Below are positions 1 to 5,483 of a stretch of 10,293 bases of DNA, piece after piece; the first letter of the stretch is position 1; every line of letters starts with the position of its first letter. The position numbers and the translations under genes were made by a program. The notes beneath the pieces were generated by a model that was not told the DNA's origin, made no database searches, and saw only the letters and a program-made list of their open reading frames with translations. The stretch covers positions 1-10,293 of the forward strand of contig JACDAP010000380.1 of the NCBI GenBank assembly GCA_013695395.1, read 5' to 3'. Source of the DNA: Solirubrobacterales bacterium (lineage in GTDB: Bacteria; Actinomycetota; Thermoleophilia; Solirubrobacterales; Solirubrobacteraceae).

Positions 1-170
1 CCCCGGGCGCGCGCCCCGTCGACGACGAGCCCTTCCCCCGGGTCCCCCTCGGCCAGCAGGCCGGGCGCGCTGCGGACCCGGACCGACGCGTCGGTGGCCC
101 GATCGAGCGCCCGGACGAGATCGCGGGGGTCCAGGGCGGCGGTGGTGGCGACGACCAGCAGCTCGGGCAT
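1..170 (-). CDS. Unrecognised protein, N-terminal 56 residues (cut by window edge)
   Basis: This is the start of a minus-strand gene that runs off the left edge. The visible product begins MPELLVVATTAALDPRDLVR and continues without a stop for 56 codons, nearly all ending in G or C, which supports real coding. The LLVVATTAAL stretch followed by a helix-like segment could be the first beta strand and helix of an alpha/beta fold, with a later RVRSAPG strand. That is inference only, and I do not recognise a family. The ATG at 170 was chosen because a TACGCT hexamer lies 8 bases upstream, as expected for a leaderless start, and no Shine-Dalgarno sequence is visible. It is divergent from the small membrane protein at 230, with 59 bases between start codons. 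Confidence 0.6.
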   Translation of the reverse strand, partial: MPELLVVATTAALDPRDLVRALDRATDASVRVRSAPGLLAEGDPGEGLVVDGARAR

Positions 171-176
171 CGCGCC

Positions 177-225
177 AGAGCGTAGATGGCCGCCGGACTC
201 CGGCGCGCGATCGCTTCTACGCTCT
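177..225. promoter_or_regulatory. Divergent promoter region with a perfect 10-bp inverted repeat
   Basis: AGAGCGTAGA (177-186) and TCTACGCTCT (216-225) are exact inverted copies separated by 29 bases. Each contains a TACGCT hexamer pointing outward: minus strand 184 to 179, 8 bases before the ATG at 170, and plus strand 218-223, 6 bases before the ATG at 230. The simplest reading is two mirrored -10 elements giving leaderless transcripts in both directions. A regulator operator is the alternative. No -35 matching TTGACA is evident. Confidence 0.5.
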
Positions 226-229
226 ACCG

Positions 230-430
230 ATGCGCGGGATCATCAGCTTCTACCGCTCCAACCCGATCATCCTCGTGGTCGCGGTCGTCCTCGGCCTGGT
301 GCTCTCGGTCTCGGCCGCCGCCGGGAGCGGCAGCTCAGCGGTGCTCGAGGTCGTCGCCGTCGGCGTGATCGGGCTCGGCCTGGGCCTCGGGATCGCCTAC
401 CGCCGCGCGCGCCGCGAACCCGACGCCTGA
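230..430 (+). CDS. Small two-helix membrane protein, unknown function
   Basis: This 66-residue protein has two hydrophobic segments, about residues 12-31 (beginning PIILVVAVVLGLVLSV) and about 38-57 (VLEVVAVGVIGLGLGLGIAY). A short Gly/Ser turn separates them, and the protein ends in a very basic tail (RRARREPDA). By the positive-inside rule the tail is probably cytoplasmic, which with two helices puts the N-terminus inside as well. I recognise no family, and proteins of this size and type are common in actinobacteria without assigned roles. The ATG at 230 is favoured by the TACGCT hexamer 6 bases upstream. The stop codon directly abuts the stop of the convergent lipoprotein gene, forming TGATCA at 428-433. 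Confidence 0.65.
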   Translation: MRGIISFYRSNPIILVVAVVLGLVLSVSAAAGSGSSAVLEVVAVGVIGLGLGLGIAYRRARREPDA

Positions 431-1096
431 TCAGAGCGGGCCGGGCGAGAAGCGCTGGAGGCCGTCGGCGCCGCGGACGTAGACGAGGCCGCGCTCCCCG
501 TCGACCCCGACCTGGTCGGGCTGGCGGACGGTCGGGAAGCGGCGCAGCGCCGTCGGCCTGCCGTGGGCCGGGAACTCGACGACCTCGTTGGTCGCCGTCA
601 GCGTCACCCAGAGGCGCTGCTTGACGGGGTCGAGCGCGAGCGCGAACGGGGCACCGGGCAGGTACACCCGACGGGAGAGCTCGAGCTCCGGCTGCACCCG
701 GTAGACGAGCAGCGCGTCCCCGCGCGTATCGAGCACCCACAGCCAGCGACCGTTGGACAGTGCGCGCGTCGGGCCGACGCCGGCGTCGGCGCGGGCCAGC
801 GGCTCGGTCGCTCCGGTCTCCGAGAGGAGCACCTCTCGGGCCCGGCCATCCACGACCGCCTGCCGGGCCCCACCGTCCACGGCGGTCCGGGCGGCCCCGA
901 TCGGGCCGAGGCCGAGCGGGAGCAGGCCATCCGCCGAGACGCGTCCGACCGGTTCCACCGCGGCCGGCGGTGAGGAGTCCGGGCCCGCGGCCGGCGGCAG
1001 CTCCTGCGGGCTCGCGGAGCCGCACCCGGCGAGCAGAGCGGCCAGCAGCCCGGCGGCGAGCAGGCGCGGTCGCGGTCGATGCGTCGCGGAGGGCAC
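431..1096 (-). CDS. Lipoprotein with short beta-propeller-like (YVTN/NHL-type) domain
   Basis: A 221-residue secreted lipoprotein is predicted. A basic n-region (THRPRPR) is followed by a hydrophobic core (LLAAGLLAALLAGC) with a lipobox whose Cys25 would be lipidated after cleavage by signal peptidase II. A Pro/Ala-rich linker (about 28-50) leads to a domain with repeated strand patterns: RALSNGRWLWVLDT (111-124), FALALDPVKQRLWVTL (151-166) and QVGVDGERGLVYVR (195-208). These resemble blades of YVTN/NHL-type propellers, although there are too few for a full ring. The GTG at 1096 gives an ideal signal peptide and has a CATCCT hexamer 7 bases upstream. The role may be ligand binding or scaffolding at the outer face of the membrane. 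The function is not known, and the propeller assignment is moderate. Confidence 0.75.
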   Translation of the reverse strand: MPSATHRPRPRLLAAGLLAALLAGCGSASPQELPPAAGPDSSPPAAVEPVGRVSADGLLPLGLGPIGAARTAVDGGARQAVVDGRAREVLLSETGATEPLARADAGVGPTRALSNGRWLWVLDTRGDALLVYRVQPELELSRRVYLPGAPFALALDPVKQRLWVTLTATNEVVEFPAHGRPTALRRFPTVRQPDQVGVDGERGLVYVRGADGLQRFSPGPL

Positions 1097-1099
1097 GCT

Positions 1100-1112
1100 T
1101 GTCAGGATGGCA
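1100..1112. promoter_or_regulatory. Overlapping back-to-back -10 elements (bidirectional promoter)
   Basis: Plus strand: TGT plus CAGGAT (1100-1108), 6 bases before the GTG at 1115. Minus strand: TGC plus CATCCT (1112 to 1104), 7 bases before the GTG at 1096. Each reads as an extended -10 (TGn plus a hexamer with A at position 2 and T at 6), and the two hexamers share five base pairs. Only 18 bases separate the two start codons, so both messages would be leaderless. The AGGA at 1104-1107 could instead be a Shine-Dalgarno site for the plus-strand gene. Confidence 0.5.
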
Positions 1113-1114
1113 GC

Positions 1115-2428
1115 GTGCCCCGCCGCCTGCCCCCGCTCAGCGAGCGGTCGCTCCTCCTGCTCGGTGGCCTGGCCGTGCTCGCGACGATCGCAACGGGAAC
1201 GGCGATCCGGCAGACCGTCGGCGGGCTCGGGACCGCCACGCCGCCGTTCGTCATCGTCTACGAGCCGGAGGCGGCGCTCGGCTGGGCGCTCCTCGCCTTC
1301 CTCATCGCCGCCCTCGCTGCCGTCGCGGCGCCGCGGCTGGCCGCCGCCACGGCGACCGGGCGCACGCGCTGGCTCTGCCTCACCACGCTGCTGGCGCTGG
1401 TCCCGGGCCTCGCGCTCAACGCGGCGCGTCACGGCACGAGCGGGTGGAGCGAGATCTTCGTGCTGGGGCCCGGTGGCTCCTTCGAGGCCAAGAACGAGTA
1501 CCTGCCGGGGCTCCCCGCGCTCAGCTACGGCCAGGGCTTCTTCCTCGACCGGTTCGCGGAGCTGGTGCCGAGCCTCCCGGTCAACGTCGCCGGCCACCCT
1601 CCCGCGCTGATGCTCCTCATCGACACCTTCGGGCTGACCACGGCGAACCGGCTCGCGGCATTGTGCATCGCCGCCGCGGTGCTCACCCCGGCCGTCACGT
1701 ACTGGATCGCCCGGGCGGTCGGGCTCATCGAGGAACGGGCGCGACTTGCCGCGGTCCTCGCCGCGCTCAGCCCGATGCTGCTGCTCCTGGGGATCACCTC
1801 GGCCGACGCGGTCTTCATGCTCGTCGGCGCGCTCACGGCCGCGCTGCTCGCCGACCGCCGCGTGCCGGTGCGCGCGGTGGGCTGCCTCGCGCTCGCTGTC
1901 GCCGCGTTCTTCTCCTGGGCGCTGTTGGCGATCGGGGCCTGGGCCGCACTCCTCGCCCTCGTCCGTGAGGGCTGGCGCACGGCGCTCGTGCTCGCCGCGG
2001 CCTGTGGCGTCGCGGTGCTCGTCTTCGACGGGGTCCTCGCCCTGGCCTTCGGCTACGACCCGATCGGCACGCTGCGCGCCACGGAGGCGTACTACCGCAA
2101 CTCGGCGGCCTCCGTCCGTCCGTACACGTTCTGGCTCTTCGGTTCGCCCACCGCGTTCGCCGCCCTCCTCGGGCTGCCGACGGCGGCCGGGCTGCTCCTG
2201 GCCGCACGGCGCCGCTTTCCCGCGGGCGTCGCGCTCGTCTCAGTGATCGCGATCGCCTCGGTGGCGGGCTTCACCAAAGCGGAGACCGAGCGGATCTGGC
2301 TGCCGTTCGTTCCCCTGGCCTGCGTCGCCGCCGCCGAGGTCCTGCGACCCGCCCAGGTCCGGTGGATCGCGCCGCTCATGCTCCTGCAGGCGCTCGTGGT
2401 GGCTCTCCTCTTCCAGACGATCTGGTGA
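1115..2428 (+). CDS. Polytopic membrane protein, GT-C glycosyltransferase-like
   Basis: This 437-residue protein is made almost entirely of hydrophobic segments, roughly 10-12 helices, starting with RSLLLLGGLAVLATIATG (11-28). Several features recall the GT-C fold (PMT/ArnT-like enzymes that move sugars from polyprenyl-phosphate donors on the outer membrane face). There is a long loop with EYLPGLPAL (128-136), then GHPPALMLL (160-168), TSADAVFML (228-236) at the start of a helix, and a late acidic/basic loop KAETERIWLPFVP (388-400). The usual catalytic acidic residue of the first external loop is not obvious; E50, E52 and E124 are candidates. The GTG at 1115 was preferred to the ATG at 1079, which would run into the divergent lipoprotein gene. 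A non-enzymatic transporter-like role is possible. The substrate is unknown. Confidence 0.6.
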   Translation: MPRRLPPLSERSLLLLGGLAVLATIATGTAIRQTVGGLGTATPPFVIVYEPEAALGWALLAFLIAALAAVAAPRLAAATATGRTRWLCLTTLLALVPGLALNAARHGTSGWSEIFVLGPGGSFEAKNEYLPGLPALSYGQGFFLDRFAELVPSLPVNVAGHPPALMLLIDTFGLTTANRLAALCIAAAVLTPAVTYWIARAVGLIEERARLAAVLAALSPMLLLLGITSADAVFMLVGALTAALLADRRVPVRAVGCLALAVAAFFSWALLAIGAWAALLALVREGWRTALVLAAACGVAVLVFDGVLALAFGYDPIGTLRATEAYYRNSAASVRPYTFWLFGSPTAFAALLGLPTAAGLLLAARRRFPAGVALVSVIAIASVAGFTKAETERIWLPFVPLACVAAAEVLRPAQVRWIAPLMLLQALVVALLFQTIW

Positions 2429-2494
2429 GCCGAAAGCACTAGACGTCAACCCCGGCTGGACGAACGGACTATCTCGCCGCCCGGCCCGGCCGCC

Positions 2495-2500
2495 GACAAT
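2495..2500 (+). promoter_or_regulatory. Candidate -10 element (GACAAT), leaderless spacing
   Basis: GACAAT lies 6 bases before the ATG at 2507, the same spacing as several other genes here. No convincing Shine-Dalgarno site (only AGG at 2503-2505, too close) and no clear -35 are present. Confidence 0.4.
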
Positions 2501-2506
2501 CCAGGC

Positions 2507-2743
2507 ATGACGACCCCCCTCGTGCACTGCGCCGGGTGCGCACGTGCGTGGCACAGCCCGACGATGGCTGACGGCCTCCGGTTGGTCGGCAGCTGCCCCC
2601 GCTGCGGCGGGGTCCTCGTCTACGCCGATGACGCTCCCGCACCGCTCGCGGCCGAGCGCGTCCAGGCGTCGGCCACCGAGCGGGTGCCCCCGCCGGAGGC
2701 CGAACTCGCGCCGCACCTGGTCCTCGGCCTACCGCGCCGCTGA
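2507..2743 (+). CDS. Small zinc-ribbon-like protein (two CxxC knuckles)
   Basis: This 78-residue protein has two CxxC pairs, C8-A-G-C11 and C30-P-R-C33, separated by a short segment containing W15 and H16. The pattern fits a single four-cysteine zinc ribbon in the first 40 residues (ending CPRCGGVLVY). The remainder is an acidic, Ala/Pro-rich tail without evident structure. Zinc ribbons of this kind bind nucleic acid or protein partners, and nothing here says which. Start at ATG 2507, with the GACAAT hexamer at leaderless distance. The gene is transcribed alone and converges on another cysteine-rich small gene 13 bases away. No enzyme domain is attached, so a regulatory or adaptor role is likely but inferred. 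Confidence 0.7.
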   Translation: MTTPLVHCAGCARAWHSPTMADGLRLVGSCPRCGGVLVYADDAPAPLAAERVQASATERVPPPEAELAPHLVLGLPRR

Positions 2744-2759
2744 GCGACGCGGTCGTTCA
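2741..2759. terminator. Hairpin spanning both stop codons of two convergent genes
   Basis: TGAGCGAC (2741-2748), loop GCG, and GTCGTTCA (2752-2759) can form an 8-bp stem with one G-T pair. The plus-strand TGA and the TGA of the minus gene (read as TCA) are the base of the stem. It could end or protect both transcripts. No U-tract follows on either side, so classical intrinsic termination is uncertain. Confidence 0.35.
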
Positions 2760-2951
2760 CGCCGCGTCCCGGACGGGCGCGGGTCCGGCGGGCTCGTAGC
2801 CGCGGCAGCGCAGCACCGGCAGCCGTGGGTACTTCGGCCACGCATCGTCCTTCAGGCCCCGTTCGCACATCGAGAAGGTCGAGCCCCGTCCGGAGCGGAT
2901 CATGCGCTGATGGGTGCAGCTCGAGCAGAGACCGACGGGCGTCTCGGGCAT
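2757..2951 (-). CDS. Small four-cysteine protein, uncharacterised conserved-looking
   Basis: This 64-residue protein begins MPETPVGLCSSCTHQ. It has cysteines at 9, 12, 29 and 49, spaced CxxC-x16-C-x19-C, together with a SGRGSTFSMCERG segment and a PKYPRLPVLRCRGYEP segment near the C-terminus. I recall similar short proteins as common in actinobacterial genomes without a known function; this is memory, not a search. A zinc or iron-sulfur site built from the four cysteines is plausible. The ATG at 2951 is preferred because TGC-GATGCT, an extended -10, ends 7 bases upstream. ATGs at 2963 and 2987 are in frame and would add 4 or 12 residues (to 68 or 76), with no promoter or ribosome-binding signal. 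It converges on the zinc-ribbon gene and diverges from the helicase. Confidence 0.7.
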   Translation of the reverse strand: MPETPVGLCSSCTHQRMIRSGRGSTFSMCERGLKDDAWPKYPRLPVLRCRGYEPAGPAPVRDAA

Positions 2952-2958
2952 GCTGGGG

Positions 2959-2967
2959 AGCATCGCA
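2959..2967 (-). promoter_or_regulatory. Candidate extended -10 (TGC-GATGCT)
   Basis: Read on the minus strand from 2967 to 2959, a TGn extension precedes GATGCT, 7 bases before the ATG at 2951. It decides the start of the four-cysteine protein and implies a leaderless message. Confidence 0.4.
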
Positions 2968-3000
2968 GCCCGGGGCCGGCGGGACATCTGCGCGCGGGCG

Positions 3001-3009
3001 TGTCAGCCT
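3001..3009 (+). promoter_or_regulatory. Candidate extended -10 (TGT-CAGCCT) of the helicase
   Basis: TGTCAGCCT ends 6 bases before the GTG at 3016. The 18 bases up to and including this GTG match 14 of 18 with the equivalent bases 1100-1117 before the GT-C-like gene (pattern TGTCAGnnTGGnnGCGTG). Neither gene is related in protein sequence, so a shared promoter/start signal is the likely reason. Confidence 0.45.
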
Positions 3010-3015
3010 GGGGGC

Positions 3016-4728
3016 GTGAGCACACCCACCCCGGAAGCGCCCGTCGCGCACCCCGCCGCCGATCCAGCCGCCCCCAGCTTCGCCTCCCTCGGCCTTCGGC
3101 CGGAGCTCGTCAACGCGCTCACCGCGCTCGGCTACGAGGAGCCGACACCGATCCAGAAGGAGGCGATCCCGCCCGTTCTGGCCGGGCGCGACCTGCTCGG
3201 ACAGGCGGCCACCGGCACCGGGAAGACCGCCGCCTTCGCCCTCCCGATCCTCGAGCGGCTCGCGGAGCAGCCGCGCACCGGCGCCCCGATGGCGCTCGTG
3301 CTCGTGCCTACCCGGGAGCTTGCGGTGCAGGTCTCCGAGGCGGTCCACAAGTACGGGCGGGAGCTCGGCGCCCGCGTGACCCCGATCTACGGCGGCCAGC
3401 CCGCCGGGCGGCAGATCTCCTCCATCAAGCGCGGCGTAGACGTGATCGTCGCCACCCCCGGCCGGGCGCTCGATCTGATGAACCGCGGCGTGCTGAAGCT
3501 CGGCGGCCTGCGCCTGGCGGTGCTCGACGAGGCCGACGAGATGCTCGACATGGGCTTCGCCGAGGACATCGAGTCGATCCTCGAGGGCACGCCCGACGGA
3601 GTCCAGACCGTGCTCTTCTCGGCGACCATGCCGCCGCGCCTGGAGAAGATGACCCGACGCCACCTCGCCGACCCGGTCAGCATCGAGATCGCCCGGCCGA
3701 AGACCGCCGAGGGCGACGCGCCGCTCGTGCGCCAGACCGCCTACCTCGTCCAGCGGGCCCACAAGGCCGCGGCGCTCGGACGCGTGCTCGACGTCGAGGA
3801 GCCGACGGCGGCGATCGTGTTCTGCCGCACCCGGGCCGAGGTCGATGGCCTCACCGACACCCTGAACGGGCGCGGATACCGGGCCGAGGCGCTCCACGGC
3901 GGGCTCACCCAGGACCAGCGCGACAAGGTCATGGGCCGGCTGCGGGCCGGGAGCTCGGAGCTGCTCGTCGCCACCGACGTCGCGGCCCGGGGGCTCGACA
4001 TCGATCAGCTCACCCACGTGGTGAACTTCGACGTCCCGGCGGCCCCCGAGGCCTACGTCCACCGCATCGGCCGCGTCGGCCGCGCGGGCCGCGAGGGCGT
4101 GGCGATCACGCTGGCCGAGCCCCGCGAGCACCGCCAGCTCAAGACGATCGAGCGGCTGATCAAGCAGAAGATCCCGGTCGAGAAGGTCCCGACCGTCGCC
4201 GATCTCCAGGTGCGACGGCTGGAGGCGACCCGTGCGGCGCTCCACGAGAGCCTGCTCGAGGACGACCTGACTCGCTTCCGTGTGGTCGTCGAGACGCTAG
4301 CCGACGAGTTCGACCTGATGGAGGTCGCGCTCGCCGCGGTCAAGCTTGCCCACGAAGCGCGTGCGGGCTCCGAGCCGGACGAGCAGGACATCCCGGAGAT
4401 CGCGCCGCGCCCCGAGTGGAAGAGCAAGGCGCAGTCGGCGCCCTACAAGGGCAAGGGCGGCGCAGCGAAGCCGGGCCGCGGGCCGCAGGGACCGGCCACC
4501 CGCATCTTCATCGGGGCCGGGCGGGAGAAGGGCATCCGCCCGCAGGACCTCGTCGGGGCCATCACCGGGGAGTCCCGGCTCGGGGGCAAGGACATCGGGT
4601 CGATCCAGATCTCGGATCGCTTCTCCCTGGTCGAGCTGCCGGCGGACGCCGCCGACGAGGTCATCGCGGCGCTGCGCGGCAGCACGATCAAGGGAAAGAA
4701 GACGACGGTTCGGCGCGAGAAGTTCTAA
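3016..4728 (+). CDS. deaD: DEAD-box ATP-dependent RNA helicase, DeaD/CsdA type
   Basis: This 570-residue helicase unwinds structured RNA in the cytoplasm; relatives act in ribosome assembly, mRNA decay and cold adaptation. All family motifs are present: the Q motif (PTPIQ, 43-47), Walker A ATGTGKT (65-71), PTRELA (98-103), TPGR (147-150), DEAD (171-174), SAT (202-204), IVFCRTR (267-273), ATDVAARG (319-326) and HRIGRVGRAGRE (349-360). A Lys/Gly-rich linker (about 468-492) leads to a DbpA-type RNA-binding domain (about 494-566, beginning TRIFIGAGREKGIRPQ). The length fits the DeaD/CsdA group. The GTG at 3016 starts just before the Q motif. The upstream ATG at 2914 would overlap the divergent small gene and adds residues unlike the family. 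The gene is monocistronic and ends convergent with vapC. DbpA itself is shorter, so DeaD/CsdA is the better name. Confidence 0.95.
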   Translation: MSTPTPEAPVAHPAADPAAPSFASLGLRPELVNALTALGYEEPTPIQKEAIPPVLAGRDLLGQAATGTGKTAAFALPILERLAEQPRTGAPMALVLVPTRELAVQVSEAVHKYGRELGARVTPIYGGQPAGRQISSIKRGVDVIVATPGRALDLMNRGVLKLGGLRLAVLDEADEMLDMGFAEDIESILEGTPDGVQTVLFSATMPPRLEKMTRRHLADPVSIEIARPKTAEGDAPLVRQTAYLVQRAHKAAALGRVLDVEEPTAAIVFCRTRAEVDGLTDTLNGRGYRAEALHGGLTQDQRDKVMGRLRAGSSELLVATDVAARGLDIDQLTHVVNFDVPAAPEAYVHRIGRVGRAGREGVAITLAEPREHRQLKTIERLIKQKIPVEKVPTVADLQVRRLEATRAALHESLLEDDLTRFRVVVETLADEFDLMEVALAAVKLAHEARAGSEPDEQDIPEIAPRPEWKSKAQSAPYKGKGGAAKPGRGPQGPATRIFIGAGREKGIRPQDLVGAITGESRLGGKDIGSIQISDRFSLVELPADAADEVIAALRGSTIKGKKTTVRREKF

Positions 4729-4766
4729 GGGTCCTGCCGCGGACGAAGCGCATGGGGAGCGGTGTG

Positions 4767-5147
4767 TCAGGCCAGCGCGTCGAGCACCGGAACGTCGTAG
4801 GCGCTGAATCCCTGATCCGCGGTCAGGATGGTCAGACCCTCGGCCTCGGCCTGAACGATCATCAACCGGTCGAACGGGTCACGGTGGTGGAGCGGTAGGG
4901 AGCCGACAGCCAGTCCATGCGCAGGCGTGAGGCCGAGGATGCGGATGCCGTCTCGTCGTACGCGGTTCTCGAGCGCGTCAGGGACCGGGAGCTTGCCGAC
5001 CCTGACCTTGATCCCGACCTCGACGAACACGACGACGCTCACGACGAGCTCGTCGGCGCCTCCGAGCAGTTCGCGGGCCCGCGGCCCGAGCGGGCGAGCC
5101 AGGGAGTAGCGGCCGAGCACGACGTTCGTATCGAGCAGCAACCTCAT
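4767..5147 (-). CDS. vapC: VapC-type PIN-domain ribonuclease toxin
   Basis: This 126-residue PIN domain spans the whole protein, the usual VapC length. The metal-binding acidic residues of the family can be placed: D6 in LLLDTNV, E43 in VVVFVEVGIK, D90 or D93 in HHRDPFDRLM, and D111 in LTADQGF. All are intact, so the toxin should be active as an Mg-dependent endoribonuclease; VapC targets known elsewhere include tRNAs and rRNA, and the target here is unknown. Its ATG shares one base with the vapB stop (TGATG at 5149-5145), so translation is probably coupled to the antitoxin. VapC activity would be held in check by VapB in a complex that also represses the operon. Its stop faces the helicase stop across 38 bases. 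Confidence 0.92.
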   Translation of the reverse strand: MRLLLDTNVVLGRYSLARPLGPRARELLGGADELVVSVVVFVEVGIKVRVGKLPVPDALENRVRRDGIRILGLTPAHGLAVGSLPLHHRDPFDRLMIVQAEAEGLTILTADQGFSAYDVPVLDALA

Positions 5148-5392
5148 CAGATCGGGTTGTCGTAGATCTCGTCCAGCTCTTCCTCGGTGTAGTCGGGGAC
5201 GTCCAGGATCGCCGCCAACTCCGGCATCGACCCCTCCGATGCCAGGAAGCGCTGGCCGGCGGTCTGCTGCTCCTCACGAACGAGCCGGGCGACCGGGACC
5301 CCGTCGCGGGCGATCACGACCTCCTCCCCCGCCTCGACCTGCCTGAGCAGCTTCGAGAGGTCCGTCTTGGCCTGGCCGACGTTCACCTTCAT
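5147..5392 (-). CDS. vapB: VapB-type antitoxin (Phd/YefM-like)
   Basis: This 81-residue antitoxin begins MKVNVGQAKTDLSKLLRQ and continues with GEEVVIARDGVPVARLV, the typical Phd/YefM DNA-binding N-terminal fold. An acidic C-terminal tail (EEELDEIYDNPI) of the kind that wraps the toxin follows. It neutralises VapC and is expected to repress its own promoter, more strongly when bound to VapC. The ATG at 5392 is chosen over the in-frame ATG at 5467. The Phd fold starts exactly there, a TACGAT hexamer lies 6 bases upstream, and the longer form would add a Cys-rich stretch foreign to the family. It is first gene of the operon, overlapping vapC by one base. Confidence 0.9.
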   Translation of the reverse strand: MKVNVGQAKTDLSKLLRQVEAGEEVVIARDGVPVARLVREEQQTAGQRFLASEGSMPELAAILDVPDYTEEELDEIYDNPI

Positions 5393-5398
5393 GCCGTG

Positions 5399-5427
5399 AT
5401 CGTACCGCGCTTGGCCAAGGTGACCAA
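5399..5427 (-). promoter_or_regulatory. vapBC promoter with candidate operator palindrome
   Basis: On the minus strand, TTGGTC (5427-5422), 17 bases, then TACGAT (5404-5399) form the best -35/-10 pair in the window, 6 bases before the vapB ATG. Between them lies the perfect palindrome CTTGGCCAAG (5410-5419). A second inverted pair, GCTTGG (5409-5414) and CCAAGC (5424-5429), encloses half of it and reaches into the -35. This layout fits repression by VapB or VapBC. The message would be leaderless. Confidence 0.6.
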
Positions 5428-5468
5428 GCAGGCACTCCTGGCATCTCGGAACTCGTTGCGGGGGCAAC

Positions 5469-5474
5469 TAGAGT
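5469..5474 (+). promoter_or_regulatory. Candidate -10 (TAGAGT) of the ABC exporter operon
   Basis: TAGAGT ends 9 bases before the ATG at 5484, so transcription would begin only a few bases ahead of the start codon. No Shine-Dalgarno site is seen. It diverges from vapB, with 91 bases between the start codons. Confidence 0.45.
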
Positions 5475-5483
5475 GGACGGGCG

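Noticed and set aside
753..1610. 285-codon and similar plus-strand frames opposite the lipoprotein gene
   Set aside because: They are Ser/Arg/Pro-rich shadows. The lipoprotein has a clear signal peptide and lipobox, and the GT-C-like protein occupies the proper frame from 1115.
2914..3015. Upstream ATG as helicase start
   Set aside because: It would overlap the divergent four-cysteine gene and add 34 residues unlike DEAD-box N-termini. GTG 3016 has a promoter-like element at the right distance.
2620..4245. 541-codon minus-strand frame opposite the small genes and the helicase
   Set aside because: It is a typical high-GC antisense frame with no domain. The plus strand carries all helicase motifs.
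4732..4745. GTCC-tgccgc-GGAC stem between helicase and vapC as terminator
   Set aside because: The stem has only four base pairs and no T-run; it is expected by chance in this composition.
2544..4898. 784-codon plus-strand frame crossing the small genes and the helicase
   Set aside because: It is Arg/Ala/Pro-rich, has no recognisable motif and is out of frame with the helicase.
5393..5467. Longer vapB start at 5467
   Set aside because: The extra 25 residues lie across the promoter and palindrome and are foreign to the Phd/YefM fold.
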